From the NCBI GenBank assembly GCA_016192455.1, contig JACPUC010000009.1:66886-130885 (forward strand): DNA of 64,000 bases. The letters are read 5' to 3'. Origin of the DNA: Candidatus Tectimicrobiota bacterium. Lineage in GTDB: Bacteria > JACPUC01. A program made the translations under genes and the position numbers. Shown here piece after piece: positions 51,633 to 61,748 of this stretch. Each line of letters starts with the position of its first letter. Position 1 is the first letter of the stretch. The notes beneath the pieces were generated by a model. That model saw only the letters and a list, made by a program, of their open reading frames with translations, was not told the DNA's origin and made no database searches.

Positions 51633-53201
51633 TCAGACGTGAGGGTGCTCGTCACTGTTCGACCAGGCTGCCTCGGCCGACTCTCCGCGCAGCTCTGCTC
51701 CAAGGCGCGGCTCTTCCTTGAGCTGCGGGAAGAAGATGACGTCGCGGATGGAGGCCGAGTCGGTGAGGAGCATGACGAGCCGGTCGATGCCGATGCCCAG
51801 GCCGCCGGCCGGCGGCAGGCCATACTCCAGGGCGCGCACGAAATCGTGGTCCATGGCGTGCGCCTCCTCGTCGCCGGCGCTGCGCTGCCGCGCCTGCTCG
51901 ACGAAGCGCCGCCGCTGCTCGAGGGGGTCGTTCAGCTCGGAGTAAGCATTCGCCAGCTCCCGCCCGTTGATGAAGAGCTCGAAGCGCTCGGCCACCTCTG
52001 GGTTGGCGGCGCTCGCCTTGGCCAGAGGGCAGAGGGCGATGGGGTAGTCGATGACGAACGTCGGCTGAATAAGGCGCGGCTCCACGCACGCCTCGAAGAC
52101 CTTGGCGAGAAGCTTCGCGTGGGCCGTCGCCGCTTCGAAGGCGCCCCTCTCTTTGACGATGGCGTGCGCGGCCGCGGCGGCTTCGAGGCGCGCCGGGTCG
52201 CGCAGCACATCCCGCGCGAAGCCGCCGATCTCCACGAGGGCGTCCTCGAAGGTGATCCGGCGCCATGGGGGGGTGAGGTCCAGGTTGCTCCCCTGGCTGC
52301 CGAACTGCAGGGCGCCGAGCACCTGCTCCGCCACGTGGCAGAGGAGCTCCTCGGTGAGCTGCATGACGTCGGCATAGTCCGCGTAGGCCATGTAGCTCTC
52401 CAGGGTGGTGAACTCCGGGTTATGTTCCGTGGAGAGACCCTCGTTGCGGAAGCAGCGGTTGATTTCAAAGACGCGCTCCAGCCCGCCGACGACCAGCCGC
52501 TTCAGGTCGAGCTCCGGGGCGATGCGCAGGAAGAGCCGGCGGTTGAGCGCGTTGTGGTGGGTGACGAAGGGCTTCGCCGCGGCGCCGCCGGCGATCGGCT
52601 GCAGCATCGGCGTCTCCACCTCGAGGAAGTCCCGCGCCAGCATGAACTCGCGCATGGCGCGGATGATCGCGGCGCGCTTCACGAACACCTCGCGCACCTC
52701 GGGGTTCATGAGGAGATCGAGGTAGCGCTGGCGGTAGCGGGTTTCCACGTCGCGCAGCCCATGCCACTTCTCCGGCAGCGGACGGAGGGTTTTGCTGAGG
52801 AGCTCGATCCGTTCCACCGCCAGGGTGAGTTCGCCCGTGCGGGTCTTGAAGAGCGTGCCGGCACAGCCAAGGAAATCACCCACATCGAAGCGCCTGACGC
52901 GCTGGAAGAGGTCGCCGCCGAGGGTGTCGTGGCGCGCGTAGACCTGCAGGCTGCCGGTGCGGTCCCGCAGGTGGCCGAAGAGCGTCTTTCCCATCAGCCG
53001 CTTCGCCATCAGGCGGCCGGCGATGGTGAACGGCTCGCGCAGGTGCTGCAGCTCCTCCCCCGGCAGGTTCGCATACTTCGTGGTGAGGGCGCCGATGGTG
53101 TGGCTCACCTCGTAGCGGCTTGGGTAGGGGTTGATGCCGGCGGCGCGCAACTCCTCGAGCTTGGCCTTGCGTTGCTCATGGAGGTCAGACGTTTCGGACA
53201 C
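51633..53201 (-). CDS. lysS: Lysyl-tRNA synthetase, class II
   Basis: LysRS charges tRNA-Lys. The 522-aa class II enzyme has the OB-fold anticodon domain ([20 protein letters not shown]), motif 1 around [36 protein letters not shown], motif 2 [20 protein letters not shown], and motif 3 [17 protein letters not shown]. All active-site parts are intact. It follows prfB after 179 bp; prfB-lysS is an old and common pairing. The permease gene of the Lol system starts 257 bp further on; that gap shows no distinctive feature. Confidence 0.97.
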   Translation of the reverse strand: MSETSDLHEQRKAKLEELRAAGINPYPSRYEVSHTIGALTTKYANLPGEELQHLREPFTIAGRLMAKRLMGKTLFGHLRDRTGSLQVYARHDTLGGDLFQRVRRFDVGDFLGCAGTLFKTRTGELTLAVERIELLSKTLRPLPEKWHGLRDVETRYRQRYLDLLMNPEVREVFVKRAAIIRAMREFMLARDFLEVETPMLQPIAGGAAAKPFVTHHNALNRRLFLRIAPELDLKRLVVGGLERVFEINRCFRNEGLSTEHNPEFTTLESYMAYADYADVMQLTEELLCHVAEQVLGALQFGSQGSNLDLTPPWRRITFEDALVEIGGFARDVLRDPARLEAAAAAHAIVKERGAFEAATAHAKLLAKVFEACVEPRLIQPTFVIDYPIALCPLAKASAANPEVAERFELFINGRELANAYSELNDPLEQRRRFVEQARQRSAGDEEAHAMDHDFVRALEYGLPPAGGLGIGIDRLVMLLTDSASIRDVIFFPQLKEEPRLGAELRGESAEAAWSNSDEHPHV

Positions 53202-53380
53202 TGGAACCCTCGCTTCAGGGAGGAGTAAGCCTCAAGGTTGATGGAGACGTAAGGGACCGGGTTCCCCGTCCACCGCCCTAGCGCCAGGTGCGGGGTGGCC
53301 GACCGCTGCGCCCCTGGCAGGAGCGTCACGCTTTGATGGCGCCGCGCCGCGGCGCGGCGGTCCTCCCGCCGCAGGACCGT

Positions 53381-54509
53381 TTAGGCGCGCTTGCTCGCCT
53401 TCTGCTGCAGGGCGCGCGCCTGCTGCACCAGCCAAGCCTCGATGAACTCGTCGATCCCGCCGTCCAGGACGGCCGTCACGTTGCCGATCTCGATGCCGGT
53501 ACGATGGTCCTTGACGAGCTGGTAGGGCTGCAGGGTGTAGGAGCGAATCTGGCTTCCCCAGGCGATCTCGCGCTTGCTGCTGTGCAGCTCGTCGAGGCGC
53601 TCCTGCTGCTTGCTCTTTTCGAGCTCGTAGAGGCGCGCCCGCAGCACCTTCAGGGCCCAGGCCTTGTTCTTGTGCTGGGAGCGCTGGTTCTGGCACTGCA
53701 CCACGATGCCCGTCGGCAGGTGCGTGATGCGCACCGCGGAGTCCGTCACATTCACGTGCTGGCCGCCCGCCCCGCTGGAGCGGAACGTCTCGATGCGCAG
53801 CTCCGCGTCGTCGATCTCGATGGTGATGTCCTCATCCACCTCGGGGTAGACGAAGACGGAGGCAAAGGACGTGTGGCGGCGCTTGTTGGCGTCGTAGGGA
53901 GAGATGCGCACCAGGCGATGGACGCCGATCTCGGCCTGCAGGTAGCCGTAGGCGTATTCGCCATTGACGGCGAAGGTGGCGCTCTTGATCCCCGCCTGCT
54001 CTCCCGGCTGCAAGTCGAGGATGTCGGTTTTGAAATCGTGGCGCTCGGCCCAGCGCAGGTAGAGGCGCACGAGCATCTCCGCCCAGTCCTGCGACTCCGT
54101 GCCGCCCGCGCCGGGATGCACCGCCACGATGGCGTTCTTCCGGTCGTTCTCCTGCGTGAACAGGAGTTGCAGCTCCAGCGCCCGCACCTCGTCGGAGATC
54201 AGCCGCAGCTCCGCGGCCACCTCCTTGAGCTGGGCCTCATCCTCTTCTTCCGCGGCCAGGTCGTGCAGGATGATGAGATCATCCAGCCGGGCGACGCGTT
54301 GCGCCTGCGCCTCCACCACGCGCTGCAGCTCGCTGCGTTTCTTCAGCACCTCCTGCTGGCGCTCGGGATCGTCCCAGAAGCCTTCCTCTTGCATGAGCTT
54401 GTCGAGACGGCGCAGTTCAGCCTCCTTGCCCTCGAGGTCAAAGGTGACCTCGCAACTCCAGCAACTGGCCCATCAACTCCTGCAACTCTCGCCCAAGCTC
54501 GTCCGTCAT
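53381..54509 (-). CDS. prfB: Peptide chain release factor 2, made by programmed +1 frameshift
   Basis: RF2 terminates translation at UGA and UAA. The start is ATG 54509 with AAGGAG upstream. After 23 codons ([20 protein letters not shown], then GHL) an in-frame TGA (54440-54438) interrupts the gene. A +1 shift at CTT-TGA continues with [15 protein letters not shown] and the body to 53381, giving about 375 aa. The body has [37 protein letters not shown] with the catalytic GGQ, and [19 protein letters not shown]. The usual Lys after GGQHVN is Val here. The anticodon-like segment reads SPYDAN. A single continuous frame would miss the first 38 residues. The gene lies between lnt and lysS. Confidence 0.96.
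54437..54451 (-). promoter_or_regulatory. RF2 autoregulatory +1 frameshift site
   Basis: Read on the minus strand the site is CGAGGTCAC-CTT-TGA-C. The GAGG works as an internal Shine-Dalgarno, CTT is the slippery Leu codon (54443-54441), and TGA (54440-54438) is the poorly read stop followed by C. When RF2 is scarce the ribosome slips to the +1 frame and makes full-length RF2. All elements match the well-known prfB site. Confidence 0.95.
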
Positions 54510-54718
54510 CCCGGTTCTCCTTAGGGGATACAGAACGGCTTCTCTCCCGCCTGCCTGTGGAGAGAAGAAGGGAAGCGGCGGAAGCGGCTCGGCTGGTCAG
54601 CTTGACCGCGTTTTCCACAGCGCCTCTGCCCGGCACCCAATATAGGCCCTGGCCGGCTCACTCTGCTAGTGGTGGCTGCCTTTCCCTGACGGCGAAGTGC
54701 GGCGCCGCGAGGTGACGT

Positions 54719-56506
54719 TCATCGCCGCCCGGAGACCCCACGGGGACGCCACAGCGCCGCCAGCACGAAACCAAGAGCCACGGCGGCGCAGAGCCAGCCG
54801 AAGAGGTAGCCGAGGCGCACGTAGAAGGTGAGAGGGGTGTGCCGGGGGGGGATGGTCACCCGAACCACGGCGCGTTCGAAGAGCCCGGCCCCGGCGTGCA
54901 AGCCGCCGCGCCGATCGATCCAGCCGGAGATGCCGGTGTTGGCCGCGCGGGCGATTGGCCGCCGCGTCTCCACCGCTCGCAGGCTTGCCATGGCCCAATG
55001 CTGGTAAGGCGCGGAGGTGCGTCCAAACCAGGCATCGTTCGTGAGGTTAAGGAAGAACTCGGCCCCCTGGCGCGCCGCCGCGCGCGCCAGCTCCGGGAAG
55101 ATGATCTCGAAGCAGATGAGCACGGCGAAGGGATGCCCGCGCAGCTCCATCATGGCGACCCCGGCGCCCGGCGTGAACGCTCCGATTTCGCCCGTCAGGT
55201 TGCTGGCGAACTTGAAGAGCCAAGAGAACGGCACGTACTCGCCGAACGGGACGAGATGCTGCTTGTCGTAGCGCCCCAGCACCTCCGCTCGCGGTGAAAG
55301 GAGGTAGGCGCTGTTGAAGACACGGCTGCTCTCTCCCGACGCCGCGCCGGCGACGGCCTCGACCGTCGGGGCGCCTACGACCGTCGGCGTGGCGCTCTCG
55401 CGCACCCCCTCGAGGAAGCGTCGGCGCAGTGCCGATTCGGCGGCAAAATCGAAGGGGAGTGCCGTCTCGGGCCACACCACGAGGTCCACGCCCGCTGCTC
55501 GGGCCTGGCGGCTGAGGGTTTCATAGATGTCCAGCGTCGCTTCACGGTAGCTCCGCTCCCACTTGATGCCTTGCGGCACACTCCCTTGCAGGATGCCGAG
55601 ACGTAGGGCGCCGGCGGCGGCGCGGCGCGCCGTCGCGGGCGGGGTGTCGCCACTCCCTGATTGCCCCAGTCCGCCGGCAATCCCGCCGGCAGCCGTCGCC
55701 GCGGCCGCCGTCTGGCCCGTTCCGCGCGCCTCCGCGGCCTGCCGCTCAGGAGCGTAGGCCGACCATTGCACGACCCCGTAGGCCGCGTTGCCAAGGAAGA
55801 GCAGCACCGCCGCCAGGGTGACCGGCTGACGGAGAACCCGCCACCAGCGGCTGCCCGCCTCGCCCCATGCCGGGAAGAACCAGGCCTCGAGCGACGCGGC
55901 GACGGCGCCGTTCACCGTCACCAGCAGGAGGTTCAGGCCGGCCGTACCGAAGAGATCGGCGCTCTGGATCAGCAGGGGCCAGGGAACCTGGCTGTAGGCC
56001 AGCTCACCCCAGGGGAAACCGCCGAAGACGGCATGCGCCCGCCCCACCTCCACCCCCACCCAGAGGAACGGCGTCGCGCCCCAATACCAGGCCTCGCGGC
56101 GCCTCGCCACCAGGGAGGCGAAGAAGGCGAACAGCGCCGGGTAGCAGGCGAGGTAGGCGGTCAGCAGCAGCGTCACGAGGAGGCTGGCAAGGCGCGGCAG
56201 CCCCCCATACTGCTCCATGACCAGCACCACCCAGTAGAGGAGCGGCAGGTAGAACCCCATGCCGCAGGCCCAGCCAAGCCAGAGGCTTCGCAAGCCCGTC
56301 GCCCGCCGGCAGAAGAGGAGGAGCGGCGCCAGCCCCACGTAAGCCAGCCAGGGAATGGCCAGCTTGGGGAGGCTGAAGCTGAGGAGGACGCCCCCTGCCA
56401 CGACGACCACGGTGCAGGCGGTCAGGCTGCCGGCACGCACCTCGCTCCAGCCCATGACCCGCCGGATGGCGACCGTTCTGGATGTCCCCGCATCTCCGCT
56501 CGGCAT
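54719..56506 (-). CDS. lnt: Apolipoprotein N-acyltransferase
   Basis: Lnt adds the third acyl chain to lipoproteins in the inner membrane. The 595-aa protein has about eight membrane segments: six in the N-terminal 230 residues, and one at each end of the nitrilase domain, with the last in YLFGWLCAAVALGFVLAALW. The catalytic triad is visible: Glu in WPETALPFDF, Lys in YDKQHLVPFGEYVPF, Cys in FAVLICFEIIFPELAR. An Ala/Gly-rich insert of about 40 residues (around GQTAAAATAAGGIAGGLGQS) lies before the nitrilase domain and makes the protein longer than usual. It fits upstream of prfB and the lol genes in an envelope cluster. The start is one of several possible near 56506. Confidence 0.95.
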   Translation of the reverse strand: MPSGDAGTSRTVAIRRVMGWSEVRAGSLTACTVVVVAGGVLLSFSLPKLAIPWLAYVGLAPLLLFCRRATGLRSLWLGWACGMGFYLPLLYWVVLVMEQYGGLPRLASLLVTLLLTAYLACYPALFAFFASLVARRREAWYWGATPFLWVGVEVGRAHAVFGGFPWGELAYSQVPWPLLIQSADLFGTAGLNLLLVTVNGAVAASLEAWFFPAWGEAGSRWWRVLRQPVTLAAVLLFLGNAAYGVVQWSAYAPERQAAEARGTGQTAAAATAAGGIAGGLGQSGSGDTPPATARRAAAGALRLGILQGSVPQGIKWERSYREATLDIYETLSRQARAAGVDLVVWPETALPFDFAAESALRRRFLEGVRESATPTVVGAPTVEAVAGAASGESSRVFNSAYLLSPRAEVLGRYDKQHLVPFGEYVPFSWLFKFASNLTGEIGAFTPGAGVAMMELRGHPFAVLICFEIIFPELARAAARQGAEFFLNLTNDAWFGRTSAPYQHWAMASLRAVETRRPIARAANTGISGWIDRRGGLHAGAGLFERAVVRVTIPPRHTPLTFYVRLGYLFGWLCAAVALGFVLAALWRPRGVSGRR

Positions 56507-56826
56507 GTCGTGTCTCGTTGATTCGTGGCGGAATCGTGGGCTGCGGTCCGGTCGGAGAACTTTTGCGATACGACCTTCCCGCTTCGCGCACCCCCGACCC
56601 TGCGACCATTTCCCAGCGGCAGAGGGTTGGGATGGGGGTGGGACGCGAGAACCCAGCGTTGCGCCAGCCGTTCGCCAGCCGGCGTAGGCAGGGTGAATTC
56701 CAGCCTTGTGCGCCTGCTGAGGCGCGCGGGAAGAGGGCGGCCCCCCACTCTAGCCTGCTTCGCCATGGAGATTCCGGGTCGCCTATGACAACGGCAGGCC
56801 GGCGAGCTCGCGCCGGCGGACGGGCA
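56507..56826. other. Intergenic region between lnt and the HNH gene
   Basis: No gene, clear hairpin or promoter is recognised in this 320-bp stretch. It must contain the lnt promoter and the end of the HNH nuclease transcript. Confidence 0.4.
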
Positions 56827-57366
56827 TCACGCAGATTGCGGCAAGGGAACCCAGCGCGATGGCAGGTATTTACTCCAGCGTTGGAGCTGCGAGGGCGTGG
56901 GGGCGTGCGCCATGAGTTGGTACCAGAAGTAATGCGGACGGAAAGGACGGCGACGCAACCTGAGGTTGCTGGCGGCCAAGGGGCGATCACCCTTGCGCAG
57001 GTTGCAGGGGTGACAGGCGACGACGACATTCTCCCAGCTCGTCGCCCCGCCCTGGGAGCGAGGCACGACGTGGTCGAGCGTCAGGTCCGCGCCGCGCGCG
57101 CCGCAATACTGGCAGGTAAAGTCATCACGGCGGAAGACGTTCCGTTTGCTGAAGCTCACGGCCAGCCGGGAGGGCCTGTGGATGTAGCGATTGAGGCGGA
57201 CCACCGACGGCTCGAGCATGCTGAGGCGCTCGCTGCGCAGACGGCCCTCTCCCCTCTCGACATACTCCGCTTTACCGACCAGGAGGAGGATGATTGCTCG
57301 GCGTGTAGAGGTAAAGTGGAGAGGCTCATAGGACTGATTCAGCACCAGTACCCGTACATACGGCAT
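56827..57366 (-). CDS. HNH endonuclease-family protein
   Basis: This 179-aa protein begins PYVRVLVLNQSYEPLHFTST and RRAIILLLVGKAEYVE, the typical N-terminal half of a widespread small HNH family. The nuclease core is CQYCG (85-89), LTLDHVVPRSQGG with His99, WENVVVACHPCNLRKGDR with Asn113, and the zinc pair Cys118/Cys121. The C-terminal tail is Arg/Trp-rich. It would cut DNA with a metal ion; the biological role of this family is unknown. AGGAGGGCCGTGT gives an excellent ribosome-binding site for ATG 57366. It stands alone between lnt and PBP1A. Confidence 0.92.
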   Translation of the reverse strand: MPYVRVLVLNQSYEPLHFTSTRRAIILLLVGKAEYVERGEGRLRSERLSMLEPSVVRLNRYIHRPSRLAVSFSKRNVFRRDDFTCQYCGARGADLTLDHVVPRSQGGATSWENVVVACHPCNLRKGDRPLAASNLRLRRRPFRPHYFWYQLMAHAPTPSQLQRWSKYLPSRWVPLPQSA

Positions 57367-58113
57367 ACACGGCCCTCCTGGGACATCGACCTCCACAGCC
57401 ACAGCCAGGGAACCGCACAGCCCGCGCCATACTCCAGTCGGTTCATGCCAGCGTGGGTCTCCCGTGATGTCCCACCTCATCATCAACCTAGACAAAGCAC
57501 TCCTTGTGCTTCGGGCGCTGGGGCGTACTCTACAAACTTGGCCGTTCCCTGTCAACGCCGCCCGGCGCCGCCTCCCGGTGCAGGAGGCTCGTGCTCGCGC
57601 GCGCAGGTGAACTCCGGAGATGGAGATTGGGGGCGGAGACTGAGGCAGGGGAGGGAGAAGTCTGGTCGCCGCAGCGGGAGAGTCTCTCGCCCCACGCCGG
57701 GCGCTCCTCTTCGGCTGCATTCCGGCGCTGTCCGCAGGATGAACCGTGAGGCTGTTCCCTTGTCTAACCTGGCGCCTCGGCCCGCGGCGCGACAGAGCAC
57801 CGCGAGGCCGGGCCGGCCGCAACCCAGGGGCAACATCCGGGCAGCACCCCGATCAATGCTTTGGGCGCGGTCCAGAACGGGTGAGCGAGGCGGGAGCACA
57901 CCTGTGGAAAGTTCTCCCCCTCCTCAACTTTCCAATTGAACCTCACGGACCGACCGTGCAGACTTGCAGGTGCGTCGCTTCATCCACGGCCACGGCCGGG
58001 GCCCGACCGGTGGCGCCCGCGCACCACCGCCGAGCCGCCGCATGCCGTGGCGCAAGCCGTCAGCGCCAGGCGGCGTCTCCCCGGGACGCCACTTCGGCGC
58101 CTCAGGAACGCTG
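57367..58113. other. Divergent intergenic region between HNH and PBP1A genes
   Basis: This 750-bp region has no supported gene. A modestly AT-rich stretch at 57470-57545 could hold the HNH promoter, and TTTCCAATTGAACC near 57930 could belong to the PBP1A promoter. No palindrome of the repeat family is present. Confidence 0.4.
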
Positions 58114-60477
58114 ATGTCCGCCACGCGGAGCGCAAGAAAGACGATGCGTCCCCTCCGCTACCTCCTTCTCGGTATGGTGGCTCTCGTGGCGGTGGCTATG
58201 GGCATCGCGGCAGCCCTGGGGATTGCCTCGGTGTCGCAGCTCCCGCAGGTTTCCGAGCTCGCCACCTTCCGGCCGAGCTCGACCACCCGCATCTATGACC
58301 GCAACGGCGAGCTGCTGGCGGAGTTTTTCCAGGAACGCCGGCACATCATCCCCCTCGGTGGCATGCCGCGCCACCTCATCAACGCCGTGCTGGCCGCGGA
58401 GGATCCGCGCTTCTACACGCATGAGGGACTGGATTTCCGCGGCATCGCCAGGGCGCTGGTGGCCGACATCCGGCACGGCTCGATGAAGCAGGGGGGCTCG
58501 ACGATCACCCAGCAGCTCGCGCGCGTGCTCTTCCTCTCCACCGAGAGGACCCTCATGCGCAAGCTGCGCGAGGCGCTCCTGGCGATGCTCATTGAGCGCC
58601 GCTACACGAAGGATGAGATTCTCTGGCTGTACCTGAACCAGATCTACCTCGGCAGCGGCGCCTACGGCGTGGAAGCCGCCGCGCAGACCTACTTCAGCAA
58701 GAACGCCAGCGCGCTCACCCTCCCCGAGGCGGCGCTCATTGCCGGGCTGCCGCAGGCACCCAGCGCCTATACCCCGTTCCGCAACCCCGCGCGCGCCGTG
58801 CAGCGTCGCAACCATGTGCTGCGCCGCATGTGGGCCGAGGGATTCCTTCCTGAGGTCACGTACAAGAGGGCGATCCAGGCCCCCATGCAGCTCGCGCCGC
58901 GACAGGCGGCGGGACAAAGCTCCACCTCGGCCCCGTTCTGGGTGGAGATGATCCGCCAATACCTCGAATCATCGTATGGCGCCGAGGCGATCTACCACAC
59001 CGGCCTCGAAGTCCACACCACCCTCGATCTCACTTTCCAGCGCGATGCCCAAAAGGCCCTGCGGCAAGGTCTGCGGGAACTGGACCGGCGGGGGCGCTAT
59101 CGCGGCGTCCCGACCAGCGAGGAGGTCTGGCTGGTCAACCTGCGGGGACGGCCGGGCCCGCCGCAGCCGGGCGACCGTCTGCTGGCCCGCGTGCGCGAGG
59201 TGCGTGCGCAGGAGCTCGACATTGAAGTCGAGGGGCAGCCGGGAATCGTTGCCGCGGCTGAGCTGAAGTGGACCGGGGTGAAGGACTTTCGCCTCGTGGT
59301 GAAGCCCAATGATGCGGTCATCGTGCGGCTGCTCGCCGACGGCGACGCCGCATCCCCGTCCGCGGACGGTTCCCACGCTCCCCGCCTCTACGCGCTGGAG
59401 CAGGAACCAAAGGCCGAGGGAGCGGTGGTGGCCATGGAGACGGAGAGCGGCGCGGTGCGCGCCATGGTCGGCGGCTATGATTTCGCCCGCAACCAGTTCA
59501 ACCGCGCCATGCAAGCGCGCCGCCAGCCCGGCTCCGCCTTCAAGCCGATCATCTACGCCGCCGCCATCGAGCGCGGCGCCACCGTGGTCGAGCGCATCCT
59601 TGACACGCCCGTCGTCTACGAGGATCCCCGCACCCACAAGGTCTGGAAGCCGCGCAACTTCTCCAACAAGTTCTACGGACCGATCAGCCTGCGCGAGGCG
59701 CTGGAGCATTCCCGCAACGTGGCCACGGTGAAGCTGCTGCGAAAAGTCGGCATCGGGCCGGTCCTTCAGCTTGCCAAGAACCTGGGGATCACCTCCTTGC
59801 TGCCGCCGTTTCTTTCTCTTGCTTTGGGAGCCGGAGAGGTCTCCCTCCTCGAGCTGACCTCTGCCTACCTCACCTTTGCCAATGAGGGCATCCGGCCCGA
59901 GCCTTACTTTCTGACGCGGGTGGTGGATCACGAGGGGCGGGTACTGGAGGAGCACGTGCCCAGGGTGGAGCCCGTCATGTCGAAGGAGACCGCCTACCTC
60001 ATGGCGCAGCTCTTGCGGGGGGTGGTGCTTCATGGGACGGGCCGCAACGTCCGCGACCTCGACCTCTTCCTTGCCGGCAAGACGGGCACGACGAATGACT
60101 TCACCGACGCCTGGTTCATCGGCTTCACGCCGGGGCTCGCGCTCGGAGTTTGGGTGGGGAATGACGACAACACCCCGCTGGGAAAAGGTGAGACGGGAGC
60201 CCAGGCGGCGCTGCCGGTGTGGCGGGCGTTCTTCGTCGAGTACCTGAAGCGGGGGGGGCCTCGGCGTGAGCTGAAGAAGCCGGAAACCATCCTGGAAGTG
60301 GAAATTGATCAGCAGACCGGCTTGCTGCCTGATCCCGCCTGCGGACCCACGTTCGTCGAGGTGTTCAGGCGCGGCACGGCTCCAGAACGCTCCTGCCGCG
60401 AAGCTCATCCCCTGTCGGCGGGGACGTACGAGACCGAGGTGCTGCGCGAGGAGCGCGTCGTGCCGGATCGCAACTGA
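58114..60477 (+). CDS. Penicillin-binding protein 1A (class A glycosyltransferase/transpeptidase)
   Basis: A bifunctional enzyme that polymerises and crosslinks peptidoglycan at the inner membrane. The 787-aa protein has one N-terminal membrane anchor (YLLLGMVALVAVAMGIAAAL). The GT51 domain follows with EDPRFYTHEGLDFRGIARAL, GGSTITQQLARVLFL and LYLNQIYLGSGAYGVEAA. An inserted OB-like segment lies around residues 360-430 (PQPGDRLLARVREVRAQELD). The transpeptidase domain has SxxK as SAFK (RQPGSAFKPIIYAAA), SxN as SRN (LEHSRNVATVKLL) and KTG in LAGKTGTTNDFTDAWFIGF. ATG 58114 follows AGGAACGCTG; ATG 58144 is possible. No pbp operon partners are adjacent. Family members are usually called mrcA or ponA. 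Confidence 0.96.
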   Translation: MSATRSARKTMRPLRYLLLGMVALVAVAMGIAAALGIASVSQLPQVSELATFRPSSTTRIYDRNGELLAEFFQERRHIIPLGGMPRHLINAVLAAEDPRFYTHEGLDFRGIARALVADIRHGSMKQGGSTITQQLARVLFLSTERTLMRKLREALLAMLIERRYTKDEILWLYLNQIYLGSGAYGVEAAAQTYFSKNASALTLPEAALIAGLPQAPSAYTPFRNPARAVQRRNHVLRRMWAEGFLPEVTYKRAIQAPMQLAPRQAAGQSSTSAPFWVEMIRQYLESSYGAEAIYHTGLEVHTTLDLTFQRDAQKALRQGLRELDRRGRYRGVPTSEEVWLVNLRGRPGPPQPGDRLLARVREVRAQELDIEVEGQPGIVAAAELKWTGVKDFRLVVKPNDAVIVRLLADGDAASPSADGSHAPRLYALEQEPKAEGAVVAMETESGAVRAMVGGYDFARNQFNRAMQARRQPGSAFKPIIYAAAIERGATVVERILDTPVVYEDPRTHKVWKPRNFSNKFYGPISLREALEHSRNVATVKLLRKVGIGPVLQLAKNLGITSLLPPFLSLALGAGEVSLLELTSAYLTFANEGIRPEPYFLTRVVDHEGRVLEEHVPRVEPVMSKETAYLMAQLLRGVVLHGTGRNVRDLDLFLAGKTGTTNDFTDAWFIGFTPGLALGVWVGNDDNTPLGKGETGAQAALPVWRAFFVEYLKRGGPRRELKKPETILEVEIDQQTGLLPDPACGPTFVEVFRRGTAPERSCREAHPLSAGTYETEVLREERVVPDRN

Positions 60478-60680
60478 GCAGCCTGCCGATGCCGCGGCGC
60501 CAACCCGGCGGCCTCGCCAGACGGTGGCGGCAGGCTGTCCCGCCGGGAGGCGCGGGCGCGGGGAGCAGCGATCTCCACCGCCCTGCCTACCTCACCAGCC
60601 GGCGGGAGAGGGGGGCGGCTGCCACGGCCCGCTAGCTCGCCGGCGCGAGCAGCCGCACCTGACCAGCAGAGAGGCATGGT

Positions 60681-61025
60681 TCACAGGAGGCGAGTTGGGT
60701 CCTCCTTCGGCATGAGGCGTTGCACCGGCTGGTTCCGCAGGATGTGGGACTCCAGGATTTCCAGCACGTCCGCCTCCTTCACGCCGGCATACCACACATT
60801 ATCGGGAAAGACCGCCACGGTGGCGCCGGTTTCGCAGGGACCCAGGCAGGTCGCCCCCACCGCGCGCACCACCTCGCCGAGCTCCCGCTCGCTGATCGCA
60901 TCGCGCAGCTTCGTCAGCAGGTCGACGCCGCCGCGCTGCTTGCAACAGCCCTTCGGATGATCGGGTGGCCGCTCCTGGGTACAGATGAGGACGTACTTCT
61001 TGTTCTTTGGGGATGCTCCGTTCAC
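60681..61025 (-). CDS. [2Fe-2S] thioredoxin-like ferredoxin
   Basis: This 114-aa protein has the pattern of (2Fe-2S) thioredoxin-like ferredoxins (NuoE C-terminal/Shethna type): YVLICTQERPPDHPKGCCKQ, then ATCLGPCETGATVAVFPDNV and WYAGVKEADVLEILESH. The likely cluster ligands are Cys15, Cys27 or Cys28, Cys60 and Cys64. The start is GTG 61025 with GGAGGAGAGCGGA upstream, better than any ATG in this frame. Electron-transfer partners cannot be told; PBP1A (convergent) and ribF (divergent) are unrelated. Confidence 0.88.
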   Translation of the reverse strand: MNGASPKNKKYVLICTQERPPDHPKGCCKQRGGVDLLTKLRDAISERELGEVVRAVGATCLGPCETGATVAVFPDNVWYAGVKEADVLEILESHILRNQPVQRLMPKEDPTRLL

Positions 61026-61748
61026 TCCGCTCTCCTCCGTGTTTCCAGGGATGAAGCCCCGGGGTGGCGCCCTCCTTCCCGCTGCCCGGCATTCCAAGTC
61101 GCAGGCGGGGCGCACCCTCCTCGCCCTTGGAGCAGCCCTCCTCCGGCCCTGCCTTCGGCTGGCGCTCCAGAGCTTCCTCGCATTCGGCACTGAAACTGGT
61201 GAACGAAGGATTCGTCCCAGCGTCTCCGGCGCGGGGCCTTCGCAGCTCCGCGCGCAACGGCGGCCATTGTAGCCAGCCCCGCCTTGCCAATCAAGTCGAG
61301 AGCACGGGGGGGCGCGCCTCGCCTCCCCACAGCCCATGAGGGCGCGCGGCTGCGCAGGGTACCTTCGATCCTCCACACCCATCAGCGCCGGCGCAAGGCA
61401 GCCGGGGCTGGGGCCCTGGGGCGCAAATCTTGCCGGGAGAGAGTTGTTCCCGAATCCTATCGCTGGCGGGATGCCGGTGCGAGATCAGAGATGACTGCCT
61501 TGGAATTTTGTGGCACGACCAGGGAGAGGAACTAACCTTGCCATGACGGGTTCCGCGACCCACCATGGTTGCGCAACCGCGGCGCAGGCGGAGCTGCCGC
61601 GCCGGCGCCGCCTCCGCGCGCCTGACCGTCGCCGGCTCGGCGTTGCAATGGGGGCGCAGCCATGGTAGAGGGAGGGGAACAGAACGTTCCCGCCCGTGTC
61701 CTGGTGACGCCCTGGAAGGCGCACCGCCGTAACTCGACGCGAGGAACC
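61026..61748. other. Divergent intergenic region between ferredoxin and ribF
   Basis: This 720-bp region has no supported gene. It must hold both promoters. A sequence GTGGCACGACC near 61510 recalls a sigma-54 -24 element, but the -12 half is missing. No FMN-riboswitch-like structure was recognised before ribF. Confidence 0.4.

Noticed and set aside
61505-61540. Sigma-54 promoter before ribF (GTGGCACGACC)
   Set aside because: Only the -24 half matches; there is no TTGC element at the required distance.
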